Notes: generated by a model from the letters alone, not told the origin. A DNA stretch of 11,727 nt from DASQUK01 sp050744525 (GCA_050744525.1 JBOGHG010000120.1:1-11727); one strand, 5' to 3'; positions 1-6,355 are shown, counted from the first letter of the stretch. Translations and numbers: made by a program.

Positions 1-230
1 GCGCCCGGCTCCTCCGGCGCCGACGACTGCGCGAACGGCAGCCGCATCTCGGCCGGCGCGGGCGGCGGCGCCAGGAGACGCCAGCCGACGACGCCGATGC
101 AGGCCACGGCGATGGCGCCGCACAACAGGCGCCGGGGCGAGACGTCGAACGATTCCGCGAGCGCGGCCAACTGCTCGCGCCTGGTGCGCGCCGGCAGGGG
201 CCGCGGTAGCTCGGGAGACGGGACGGACAT
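1..230 (-). CDS. comEA: ComEA-like membrane-anchored protein, N-terminal part (runs off left edge)
   Basis: Only the first 76 codons are present; the frame is open to the left edge. The start is ATG at 230-228 on the minus strand, preceded by a GGAGGG Shine-Dalgarno at 236-241 with a 5-nt spacer, so the start is well supported. The visible protein has a polar arginine-rich N-terminus (about 1-42), one hydrophobic segment (about 43-57, ending CIGVVGWRLL), then a proline-rich stretch (APPPAPAEMRLP) and an acidic/Ser-rich linker. This arrangement, one membrane anchor then a PPPP-x-E-x-x-LP linker, is what actinobacterial ComEA proteins show before their SLBB and helix-hairpin-helix DNA-binding domains. 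ComEA binds incoming DNA at the outer face of the membrane for uptake through ComEC. The diagnostic DNA-binding domains lie outside the window, so the name rests on the anchor, the linker and the linkage to rsfS. Confidence 0.55.
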   Translation of the reverse strand, partial: MSVPSPELPRPLPARTRREQLAALAESFDVSPRRLLCGAIAVACIGVVGWRLLAPPPAPAEMRLPFAQSSAPEEPG

Positions 231-235
231 GGCAA

Positions 236-241
236 CCCTCC
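236..241 (-). promoter_or_regulatory. Shine-Dalgarno of the ComEA-like gene
   Basis: GGAGGG on the minus strand, 5 nt before the ATG at 230. It fixes the start and contrasts with several other genes in the window that have no Shine-Dalgarno. Confidence 0.7.
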
Positions 242-281
242 GGGCGCGCCGGGACGTCTGGAGGGGAAGTCCGGAGCCCGC

Positions 282-287
282 AGACTA
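282..287 (-). promoter_or_regulatory. possible -10 box for the ComEA-like gene
   Basis: TAGTCT (a TANNNT match) lies about 51 nt upstream of the ATG on the minus strand. The hexamer 18 nt further upstream (TTCCGG) is a poor -35. This is the best -10 candidate I found between the gene and the repeat element, but it could be chance. Confidence 0.25.
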
Positions 288-322
288 GCCCGTGCCGTGT
301 GGCGGCCGGAATTGACCGGTAC

Positions 323-460
323 GGGCGAGGCAACATGTGGCGGCCCGGGCGCGCCCGCCGGGGCGAGGCAATGCGGTCCGTCGCGGGCAACCCGAGGCTA
401 TGCGGGCCGGGGGCCGGTCCCTATTGCCTCGAAAGTCGTCCTGCGGTCCCCATTGCCTCG
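323..460. repeat. nested inverted-repeat element of CGAGGCAAT units
   Basis: Five copies of a 16-nt unit, consensus CGAGGCAATNSGGNCC, lie within 140 bp. On the plus strand they are at 326-345 (divergent copy), 364-379 and 393-408. On the minus strand they are at 431-416 and 460-445. The inner four are spaced at exactly 29 bp (16-nt unit plus 13-nt linker) on each side and are mirror-symmetric about position 412. The 393/431 pair matches at 12 of 16 positions and the 364/460 pair at 14 of 16; the linkers do not match. A transcript of either strand could fold into a two-tier hairpin. The element sits at the 3' end of the thioredoxin/HExxH operon and upstream of the ComEA-like gene. It may act as a terminator or be a REP/MITE-like palindromic repeat; I saw no other copy of the unit in the window. 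Confidence 0.75.
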
Positions 461-774
461 GGCTCGCGGCCTTCGATCGGTGCGCGGCGGGCGCGCCATT
501 CGGCCTCGATCTCGAACGGGATGCGCCGGTAGGCGGCCTTGTGCCGGTAACCCCGCGCCCGCCAGCCCAGGTACGCGCCCAGGTAGCGGCGCAGGAACCC
601 GACCACGCCGTAGCGGCGCCATTGGTGCACGTGTTCGAGCTCGTGACGCAGCAGCCGCGCGTCCCCCACGCCACGGGGGCGCATGAGGATCAGCGGCCCG
701 AGCGTCGTCGCCGTCGCCCCCGGCGCCGCGGGGCCGACCAGCAACCAGTAGCCATCGTGGCGCTCGAGCCGCAC
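421..774 (-). CDS. small HExxH metallopeptidase-like protein, unknown function
   Basis: A 117-residue protein. The motif HELEH at residues 44-48 matches the zinc-binding HExxH signature of metallopeptidases, followed by VHQW. A possible third ligand lies in FEIEAE (E88 or E90), about 40 residues later, as in gluzincin-like folds. Between them is an Arg/Tyr-rich stretch with a semi-hydrophobic patch (VVGFLRRYLGAYLGW) that could be a membrane-proximal helix. No signal peptide is visible. The start is GTG at 774, the only usual start codon after the in-frame TAG at 805-807. The gene begins 44 bp after the thioredoxin stop on the same strand, so the two are probably co-transcribed, suggesting a link to protein quality control. 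The last 12 codons and the stop are made of repeat units from the palindromic element. Enzymatic activity is inferred from the motif only. Confidence 0.7.
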   Translation of the reverse strand: MRLERHDGYWLLVGPAAPGATATTLGPLILMRPRGVGDARLLRHELEHVHQWRRYGVVGFLRRYLGAYLGWRARGYRHKAAYRRIPFEIEAEWRARRAPIEGREPEAMGTAGRLSRQ

Positions 775-818
775 GCCGCAGACCTCGGGCCGTTCGAGAA
801 GGGCCTAGCGCACGCCGA

Positions 819-1538
819 TCAGAACAGGCGGGCGGTCAGGCGCTTGCGGTAGTCGGCGGTGCGCGGGTCGTCGCTACCCAGGACCTCCAGCAGATCGACG
901 TAGCGCTGCCGGGCGTCCGCATCGGCCTTGACCTGGTCGAGCAGCGCATCCAGCTCCGTGGTGATCTCGTCGGTCGACGCCTCGTCGCCGCCCGTGCGCA
1001 CCAGCGCCGCGACGCGCCGCGTCTCCGGCGTCTCGGGGATCCGTTCGATCAGGGCCAGCGCCTCGTCGATCTCACCGTCACCCCGCCGTTGGGCCAACAG
1101 CTCGGCCAGGGCCACGATGGCACCGGCATGGTCGGGCTGCTGCTCGAGCGCCTGCCGCAGCGAATCCTCGTCGCCGGCCGCCACGAGCTTCTCGACCTCG
1201 ACCTCGGCCTCGCTGGGGAGCAACCGGTCCACGAACTCGCGCACCGCGGGCTCGCCCTGGGCGCCGATGAATCCGTCGACCACCTTGCCGCCGGACACCG
1301 CGTACACCGCGGGGATGCCCTGAACCCGGAACGCCGCCGACACCTGCGCGTTCTCGTCGACGTTGACCTTGGCCAGCACGACCTTGCCACCGGTCTCGTC
1401 CACCACCTTCTCGATGATGGGGCCGAGCTGGTGGCAGGGCCCGCACCAGGGCGCCCACAGATCCACCACGACGGGCGTGGTCTGCGAGCGGTCGAGGACC
1501 TCGGCCTGGAACGTGGTATCGGTGACGTCGATGGGCAT
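819..1538 (-). CDS. thioredoxin-TPR protein (CnoX/YbbN family)
   Basis: A 239-residue cytoplasmic protein with two parts. Residues 1-108 are a thioredoxin fold: a WAPWCGPC active site (Cys32 and Cys35) and the cis-proline loop GIP at 74-76. Residues 110-239 are helical and tetratricopeptide-like (for example ALEQQPDHAGAIVALAELL and the C-terminal DADARQRYVDLLEVLG). This is the layout of CnoX (YbbN), a holdase-redoxin that protects proteins from oxidative aggregation and delivers them to chaperones. In E. coli the active site has degenerated; here the full CGPC motif predicts real disulfide reductase activity. The ATG at 1538 has no Shine-Dalgarno, but TAGCCT lies exactly 8 nt before it, which fits a leaderless transcript. 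The gene is divergent from the phosphotransferase gene at 1631 and heads an operon with the HExxH gene. Confidence 0.93.
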   Translation of the reverse strand: MPIDVTDTTFQAEVLDRSQTTPVVVDLWAPWCGPCHQLGPIIEKVVDETGGKVVLAKVNVDENAQVSAAFRVQGIPAVYAVSGGKVVDGFIGAQGEPAVREFVDRLLPSEAEVEVEKLVAAGDEDSLRQALEQQPDHAGAIVALAELLAQRRGDGEIDEALALIERIPETPETRRVAALVRTGGDEASTDEITTELDALLDQVKADADARQRYVDLLEVLGSDDPRTADYRKRLTARLF

Positions 1539-1546
1539 CGCCAGCC

Positions 1547-1552
1547 AGGCTA
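1547..1552 (-). promoter_or_regulatory. -10 box, leaderless promoter of the thioredoxin-TPR gene
   Basis: TAGCCT on the minus strand, then 8 nt (GGCTGGCG), then ATG, so transcription would start at or next to the start codon. No Shine-Dalgarno is present. A perfect 6-2-6 inverted repeat (CCGGTC-CC-GACCGG, 1566-1579) covers the region where a -35 would lie and is a candidate operator. Confidence 0.5.
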
Positions 1553-1615
1553 TCGACGAGGCTGCCCGGTCCCGACCGGCCGGCGCGCAACGGCACGGTG
1601 GCGCCGAGGTACCAC

Positions 1616-1621
1616 TACGGT
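1616..1621 (+). promoter_or_regulatory. -10 box, probable leaderless promoter of the phosphotransferase gene
   Basis: TACGGT is followed by 9 nt and the ATG at 1631. The same hexamer TACGGT stands 8 nt before the LLM oxidoreductase ATG. No clear -35 is seen. A weak GGTGAG could instead serve as a poor Shine-Dalgarno. Confidence 0.4.
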
Positions 1622-1630
1622 GAGCGAACG

Positions 1631-2683
1631 ATGACTGATGCGTCCGCGATCGAGACCAGCGAGGTGCCGGAGGGCATCGACGCCGACGGAGTCACCGGCT
1701 GGTTCCAGGCCCATGCGCCCGGCCTCGAGCCGCCGCTGCGGTTCTCGCTCATCGCCGGGGGTCGTTCCAACCTCACCTACCGGGTGACCGATGCCGGTGG
1801 GCAGTCGTGGGTCCTGCGCCGCCCGCCCCTCGGCCACGTCCTGGCCACCGCCCACGACATGGGACGGGAGCACCGCATCATCTCGGCCCTGGCTCCCACC
1901 GACGTCCCGGTGGCGCCGGTGATCGGGCTGTGCACCGACGAGGACGTCAACGGCGCGCCGTTCTACGTCATGGGCTTCGTGGACGGCCTGGTCGTCCGCG
2001 ACCGCGCCTCGGCCGAGCAGCTGGGCCGCGAACAACGCCGGCACGCCGCTCGCCAGCTGGCCGAGGTGCTGGCGAGCATCCACGCCGTCGACCCCGACGC
2101 GGTCGGCCTCGGCGAGCTGGGCCGCCGCGAGGGGTACATCGAGCGCCAGCTCCGTCGCTGGTACGGCCAGTGGCAGAGCTCGAAGACCCGAGAGCTGCGT
2201 GTCGTCGACGAGGTGCACGACGCGCTCGCCGCCCGGGTCCCCGAGCAGGGCGCGGCCACGATCGTCCATGGCGACTACCGGCTCGACAACTGCCTGCTCG
2301 AGCCGGACGGCAGCATCGCGGCGGTGCTCGACTGGGAGCTCTGCACGCTCGGCGATCCGCTGGCCGACGTAGGCCTGCTGCTCGTCTACTGGACCGAGCC
2401 CGGCGACACGCACCCGGCGCTGCTGGATGCGCCCACGCTGGCCGATGGCTTCGTCACGCGAGGCGAGCTGATGGACATGTACGCGGCCGCCTCGGGCCGA
2501 GACGTGAGCCACGTCGACTACTACGTGGCGTTCGGCTACTGGAAGCTCGCCTGCATCCTCGAGGGCGTCTTGGCCCGCTACCGGGGCGGGGCGATGGGCG
2601 CGGCCTCCGGCTTCGAGGGCTTCGCCCACCAGGTCGAGCTGCTCGCCGAGGCCGCCCGAGCCGCCCTCGGACGCCCGGGCTAG
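1631..2683 (+). CDS. phosphotransferase family protein (APH/ACAD10-like kinase fold)
   Basis: A 350-residue protein with the aminoglycoside-phosphotransferase/choline-kinase fold. Visible landmarks are a glycine-rich nucleotide loop (GGRSNLTY, 43-50), a basic strand (VLRRPP, 61-66), the catalytic Brenner motif HGDYRLDN (213-220, with Asp216 and Asn220), and the metal-binding DWE (234-236, replacing DFG) followed by LGDPLADVG. Together these match the branch fused to acyl-CoA dehydrogenase in eukaryotic ACAD10/ACAD11, in which hydroxyacyl-CoA or a related substrate is phosphorylated; antibiotic resistance is unlikely. The substrate here cannot be read from sequence. ATG 1631 is chosen over an upstream in-frame ATG at 1598 because homology begins after it and the putative -10 lies just before it. 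The stop is 15 bp before the PAC2 gene on the same strand, so they probably form an operon. Confidence 0.88.
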   Translation: MTDASAIETSEVPEGIDADGVTGWFQAHAPGLEPPLRFSLIAGGRSNLTYRVTDAGGQSWVLRRPPLGHVLATAHDMGREHRIISALAPTDVPVAPVIGLCTDEDVNGAPFYVMGFVDGLVVRDRASAEQLGREQRRHAARQLAEVLASIHAVDPDAVGLGELGRREGYIERQLRRWYGQWQSSKTRELRVVDEVHDALAARVPEQGAATIVHGDYRLDNCLLEPDGSIAAVLDWELCTLGDPLADVGLLLVYWTEPGDTHPALLDAPTLADGFVTRGELMDMYAAASGRDVSHVDYYVAFGYWKLACILEGVLARYRGGAMGAASGFEGFAHQVELLAEAARAALGRPG

Positions 2684-2685
2684 GC

Positions 2686-2690
2686 GAGGG
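2686..2690 (+). promoter_or_regulatory. Shine-Dalgarno of the PAC2 gene
   Basis: GAGGG with an 8-nt spacer before the GTG at 2699. It lies just after the phosphotransferase stop codon, consistent with translation from a shared mRNA. Confidence 0.5.
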
Positions 2691-2698
2691 CTGGCGCT

Positions 2699-3574
2699 GT
2701 GACACTGTACGAGCTGATCGAGCAGCCGGATCTCGACGACCCCGTGCTCGTGCTTGCCGTCGAGGGCTGGATCGACGCCGGCCTGGCCGCGGTCAGCGCC
2801 GCCGAGGTGCTGGCCGATCAGCTGGACACGATCACGGTCGCCCGGTTCGCCACCGACGACCTTCTCGACTACCGGGCCCGGCGCCCCATCGCCCACCTCG
2901 AGAACGGCGTGCTGCGCGGGCTCACGTGGCCATCACTCGAGCTGCGGGCCGCTGCCGACCTCGATGGCAAGGAGCTCCTGTTGCTGGTGGGCGCCGAGCC
3001 CGACCGGCTGTGGCAGCGGTTCACCGACGAGGTTGTGGGCCTGGCGCTCGACTTCGGCGCCCGCATGTGCGTCGGGTTGGGTGCCTATCCCTTCGCCGCC
3101 CCCCACACCCGCCCGCCCCGGGTCGCGTGCACCGCGTCGACCCCGAGCCTGGCCGAAGGCGGGTTCCTGCGGGCCTCGCTCGACTTCCCGGGGGGCATCC
3201 AGGCTGCCCTCGAGCAGGGCTGCCACGACCGCGGCATCGGGTCGATCGGGCTGTGGGCGCAGATCCCGCACTACCTGCCGCCCGCCATGCCCTTCCCCGC
3301 GGGCAGCGTGGCGCTCATCGAGGCGTTGGCCCGGATCGGGGAGCTGTCGCTGCCGTTCGGCGACCTGCCGGGACGGGCCGAAACCACGAGAAACCGGCTG
3401 GACGAGCTGATCGCCCAGAACCCCGAGCACGTGGCCATGCTCCGCCAGCTCGAGACCGCATATGAGGAGGCGGAGGCGCCACAGTCGTTCGCGCCCGAGG
3501 ACCTGCCGACGGGCGACGAGCTGGTGGCCGAGCTCGAGCAGTACCTGCGGGACCAGCGCGGCGGCGAGTCCTGA
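2699..3574 (+). CDS. PAC2 family protein
   Basis: A 291-residue cytoplasmic protein of the PAC2 (proteasome assembly chaperone 2-like) family. Characteristic points are the opening hydrophobic strand followed by VEGWIDAG (21-28), the central AEPDRLWQRFTDEVVGLALDFG region, a GLGAYPF segment, and a C-terminal acidic helix rich in Glu (about 250-285). The length is typical for actinobacterial members, which are often encoded in genomes with a 20S proteasome; their biochemical role in bacteria is not established. The start is GTG at 2699, with a GAGGG Shine-Dalgarno. The gene lies 15 bp after the phosphotransferase and 31 bp before the LLM oxidoreductase on the same strand. Its stop codon overlaps the region where the -35 of the LLM promoter would be. 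Confidence 0.88.
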   Translation: MTLYELIEQPDLDDPVLVLAVEGWIDAGLAAVSAAEVLADQLDTITVARFATDDLLDYRARRPIAHLENGVLRGLTWPSLELRAAADLDGKELLLLVGAEPDRLWQRFTDEVVGLALDFGARMCVGLGAYPFAAPHTRPPRVACTASTPSLAEGGFLRASLDFPGGIQAALEQGCHDRGIGSIGLWAQIPHYLPPAMPFPAGSVALIEALARIGELSLPFGDLPGRAETTRNRLDELIAQNPEHVAMLRQLETAYEEAEAPQSFAPEDLPTGDELVAELEQYLRDQRGGES

Positions 3575-3591
3575 CCCGCCGGCGCCGGAGG

Positions 3592-3597
3592 TACGGT
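3592..3597 (+). promoter_or_regulatory. -10 box, leaderless promoter of the LLM oxidoreductase gene
   Basis: TACGGT then 8 nt (CACCGGCC) then ATG 3606. The GGAGG at 3587-3591 is 14 nt from the ATG, too far to be an ordinary Shine-Dalgarno. A weak -35 (CTGACC, 3571-3576) overlaps the PAC2 stop. The LLM gene may therefore be transcribed both from here and by read-through from the upstream genes. Confidence 0.45.
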
Positions 3598-3605
3598 CAC
3601 CGGCC

Positions 3606-4616
3606 ATGAAGATCGACGGAGGGATCTGGGGCGGGCTCGGCAAGGCCGGCGAGGCGGCGGCGCAGCAGGAGGCCCGCGGCTACGACGGCATCTGGGTGCC
3701 GGAGACCAGCCACGACCCGTTCCTGCCCCTGATGCTGGCGGCCGAGCACACCGAGCGCCTCGACCTGGGGACGGGCATCGTGGTCGCCTTCGCCCGCAAC
3801 CCCATGACGCTGGCGCAGGTGTCGTGGGACCTGCAGGCCGCGTCGCGGGGCCGGTTCATCCTCGGGCTCGGCAGCCAGATCAAGGCACACATCACCCGGC
3901 GCTTCTCGATGCCGTGGTCGAGCCCTGCGGCTCGCATGCGGGAGATGATCCTCGCCATCCGGGCCATCTGGGAGTGCTGGGACCAGGAGACCAAGCTCGA
4001 CTTCCGGGGCGACTTCTACAGCCACACGCTGATGACGCCGTTCTTCAACCCGGGCCCCAACCCCCACGGCGACGCCCGGATCTTCCTCGCCGGGGTCGGC
4101 GAGAGGATGACCCAGGTGGCGGGCGAGGTGGCCGACGGGTTCCTGTGCCACGGCTTCACCACCCGGCAGTATCTCGACGAGGTCACCCTCCCCAACCTGG
4201 CCAAGGGTCGCGCCAAGGCCGGCCGCCCCCTGGACGGCTTCGAGCTGGCGGGGCCCATGTTCGTGGTGACCGGGCGTGACGGGCCCGAGATGGCCGAGGC
4301 GGCCAAGGGGGTGAAGGGCCAGATCGCCTTCTACGGCTCGACGCCCGCCTACCGGCCGGTGCTGGAGCTCCACGGCTGGGGCCACCTCCAGGACGAGCTC
4401 AACCGGCTCTCCAAGGAGGGTCGCTGGGCCGAGATGGGCGACCTGATCGACGACGACATGCTGGCGACGTTCGCCGTGGTGGCACCCCTCGACGAGGTGG
4501 CCGGCGCCGTCAAGAGCCGCTGGGGCGACGTCCTCCACCGCCTCAGCGTCTATGCCCCCTACGACACCGACCGTGCCCGGTGGGACGAGGTGATCGCCGA
4601 ACTCAAGGCCGCCTGA
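3606..4616 (+). CDS. LLM class F420-dependent oxidoreductase
   Basis: A 336-residue protein of the luciferase-like monooxygenase (LLM) superfamily, (beta/alpha)8 barrel, resembling the F420-binding TIGR03617-type subfamily. Seen in the sequence: the N-terminal strand MKIDGGIWGG, GYDGIWVPETSHDPF (25-39), the strand RLDLGTGIVVAFARNPMTLA (about 49-68), and SRGRFILGLGSQ (about 77-88), which is the usual cofactor-side glycine-rich segment. The middle region FNPGPNPHGDARIFLAGVGERM and the GFLCHGF segment also match the family. Members use reduced F420 (or FMN) for hydride transfer to varied small molecules; the substrate is not predictable. No signal peptide is present. The frame is open upstream into the PAC2 gene, but homology begins at this ATG, which has a -10 box 8 nt before it. 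It is convergent with the acyl-AMP ligase gene, with a strong hairpin between them. Confidence 0.9.
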   Translation: MKIDGGIWGGLGKAGEAAAQQEARGYDGIWVPETSHDPFLPLMLAAEHTERLDLGTGIVVAFARNPMTLAQVSWDLQAASRGRFILGLGSQIKAHITRRFSMPWSSPAARMREMILAIRAIWECWDQETKLDFRGDFYSHTLMTPFFNPGPNPHGDARIFLAGVGERMTQVAGEVADGFLCHGFTTRQYLDEVTLPNLAKGRAKAGRPLDGFELAGPMFVVTGRDGPEMAEAAKGVKGQIAFYGSTPAYRPVLELHGWGHLQDELNRLSKEGRWAEMGDLIDDDMLATFAVVAPLDEVAGAVKSRWGDVLHRLSVYAPYDTDRARWDEVIAELKAA

Positions 4617-4624
4617 GCCCACCC

Positions 4625-4676
4625 CGAACCTGCGGCAGGTAGGGCCGCCATGGGGGCCCCAACCGCCGCAAGTTCG
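4625..4676. terminator. bidirectional hairpin terminator between convergent genes
   Basis: Two 22-nt arms (4625-4646 and 4655-4676) flank an 8-nt loop, filling the gap between the LLM stop (4616) and the ligase stop (4677-4679). Read as minus-strand RNA, all positions but one pair, three of them as G-U wobbles. Read as plus-strand RNA, the same positions become C-A or A-C mismatches, leaving 18 of 22 pairs. The fold is therefore stronger for the ligase transcript. No T-tract follows on either side, so it is a U-less hairpin terminator or RNA-end stabiliser by inference. Confidence 0.65.
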
Positions 4677-6338
4677 TCAGACGGGCGTGTCGGCCGGTTC
4701 GAGGCGGCCGTCCCCGTAGTACTGCTTGCAGAGCGAGCGCTGGAGCTTGCCGGAGCTGGTCTTGGGCAGGGTGCCCGGGGCCACCAGCACGATGTCCTTG
4801 GCCGGCACGCCCACGGCGTCCCGCACGCGTTCCGCCACCAGCCGCCGCACGGCCGCCATGTCGTCGTCGGCGGCCCGGGACTCGGCCACCACCACGAGCG
4901 ACTCGCGGCCCCGATCGCCCCCGACCCCGAAGGCGATGACGTTGCCCGCCCGCACGCCCTCGAGGTGGCCCACCGCCCGCTCGACGTCCTCGGGGAACAG
5001 GTTGCGCCCACCGACGATGATCACGTCCTTGATCCGGCCGCACATCACCAACTGCCCATCGAGCAGGTAGGAGAGGTCGCCCGTGCGCAGCCAGCCGTCG
5101 CGGAACAGGCCGGCGTTGGCGTCGGGCCGCCGGTAGTAGCCCGGCGTGACCGACGTGCCCCGGATCTCCAGCTCACCCACCTCCCGCTCGCGCAGCGGGA
5201 CCCCGGTGTCGGGATCGACGATGCGGATCTCCAGCCCCGGCACCGGGCGGCCGAGCAGCGGCAGGCGGCGGCTTCCCTCGGCACCCGGATCGGTCGGGGC
5301 CGCGTAGCGCTCGGTCTCCAGGACGCGGCGGTCGACGCAGTCCGTCGCCATGCCCGACAGCGGGGCCGGGAACGTGCCGCCGATGGCCACCTCGGCCATG
5401 CCGAAGGCGGGGAACACGGCCTCGGGGCGCAAGCCGTGACGGCGACCGGCGGCCACGAAGGCCTCGACCTGGTCGGGATCGATGGGCTCGGCGCCGTTGA
5501 GCGCCACGCGCAGGCGGGACAGATCGAGCGGCTCGCTGCGGTCGAGCGCCCGCGTGGCCAGCACCCAGGAGAAGTTGGGCCCGGCGGTGGCGGTGCCGCC
5601 ATAGGTCGACACCCAGTCCATCCAGCGGGACGGCTTGGCGGTGAAGTCCTGCGGGGCGCCCAACACCAGCCGCGCGCCGGTCGACATCGGCAGGGTCAGC
5701 AGGCCCACCAGCCCCATGTCGTGGTAGAGCGGCAGCCACGACACCAGTACGTCCTCGTCGGGATCGAGCGCCGCCGCCTCGGCCACGGCATCGAGGTTGG
5801 CGCACAGCACGCGGTCCGGGAGCATGACGCCCTTCGGATCGGACGTGGATCCGCTGGTGAACTGCAGGATCGCCAGCCGGTCGGGGTCATCGGCGGGGCG
5901 AACCCAATGCCGTCCCGAGGGACCCGACGCCAGGTCACCGACGCCGACCATCGGCGGGTCGCCGGGCTGGGGCTCCACCAAGGGCGCCAGCTCGGGATCG
6001 ACGACCACCAGGCCGGCGTCGGCGTGATGGATGCGTCGGCGGGTCTGGGCGACGAACTCCTCGATCGAGGACAGGCGCATCGGCAGCGGCAGCACCACGA
6101 TGGTGGCGCCCGCCAGCCAGGTTCCCTGGATGGCGGTGACGAGCTGCCGGGTGGTGGGCGACAGCAGGGCGACATGGTCGCCGGGTCGCACCCCGTGCGC
6201 CTGGAGCGCCGCGGCGTAGGCCTTGGCCTGCTCGTGGAGCTCACCCCACGGCACGACGTCCTCGGCGCCGCCGACGACGAACGTGACGCACGTGGCGCGC
6301 GTTGCGGCGCGTTCGATCCGTTGCAGCAGGCAAGGCAC
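4677..6338 (-). CDS. fatty acyl-AMP ligase / acyl-CoA synthetase family enzyme
   Basis: A 553-residue member of the ANL adenylating superfamily. Motifs in order, numbered from the GTG at 6338: the P-loop-like FTSGSTSDPKG (160-170), WLPLYHDMGLVG (201-212), GPNFSW (253-258), NGAEPI (281-286), FGMAE (312-316), GWLRTGD (415-421), GRIKDVIIVGGRN (434-446), and the catalytic lysine in KTSSGKLQR (Lys531). The WLPLYHDMGL, GPNFSW and NGAEPI forms are typical of fatty acyl-AMP ligases, which activate fatty acids as adenylates for transfer to carrier proteins, rather than classical CoA ligases. No polyketide synthase or carrier protein is in the window, so CoA ligation remains possible. An upstream in-frame GTG at 6458 would add 40 Arg/Pro-rich residues without family resemblance. 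GTG 6338 begins where homology should start and has a GGAGGG 11 nt before it. Divergent from leuS. Confidence 0.87.
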   Translation of the reverse strand: MPCLLQRIERAATRATCVTFVVGGAEDVVPWGELHEQAKAYAAALQAHGVRPGDHVALLSPTTRQLVTAIQGTWLAGATIVVLPLPMRLSSIEEFVAQTRRRIHHADAGLVVVDPELAPLVEPQPGDPPMVGVGDLASGPSGRHWVRPADDPDRLAILQFTSGSTSDPKGVMLPDRVLCANLDAVAEAAALDPDEDVLVSWLPLYHDMGLVGLLTLPMSTGARLVLGAPQDFTAKPSRWMDWVSTYGGTATAGPNFSWVLATRALDRSEPLDLSRLRVALNGAEPIDPDQVEAFVAAGRRHGLRPEAVFPAFGMAEVAIGGTFPAPLSGMATDCVDRRVLETERYAAPTDPGAEGSRRLPLLGRPVPGLEIRIVDPDTGVPLREREVGELEIRGTSVTPGYYRRPDANAGLFRDGWLRTGDLSYLLDGQLVMCGRIKDVIIVGGRNLFPEDVERAVGHLEGVRAGNVIAFGVGGDRGRESLVVVAESRAADDDMAAVRRLVAERVRDAVGVPAKDIVLVAPGTLPKTSSGKLQRSLCKQYYGDGRLEPADTPV

Positions 6339-6349
6339 GATCGGTCCGA

Positions 6350-6355
6350 CCCTCC
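6350..6355 (-). promoter_or_regulatory. Shine-Dalgarno supporting the GTG start of the acyl-AMP ligase
   Basis: GGAGGG on the minus strand, 11 nt before GTG 6338. The spacing is slightly long, but it supports this start over the GTG at 6458. It partly overlaps a 10-bp perfect palindrome, CCGACGTCGG (6354-6363), that could bind a regulator. Confidence 0.45.

Noticed and set aside
323..460. CRISPR array
   Set aside because: The repeats are short, in both orientations, symmetric about a centre and with only 13-nt linkers; no cas genes are present.
1631..2683. Aminoglycoside resistance gene
   Set aside because: The fold is shared, but the DWE and LGDPLADVG features fit the ACAD10-type branch, and there are no mobile-element or resistance neighbours.
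1807..3465. 552-codon plus-strand open frame over the phosphotransferase and PAC2 genes
   Set aside because: Arg/Pro/Ala-rich out-of-frame translation of two recognised genes.
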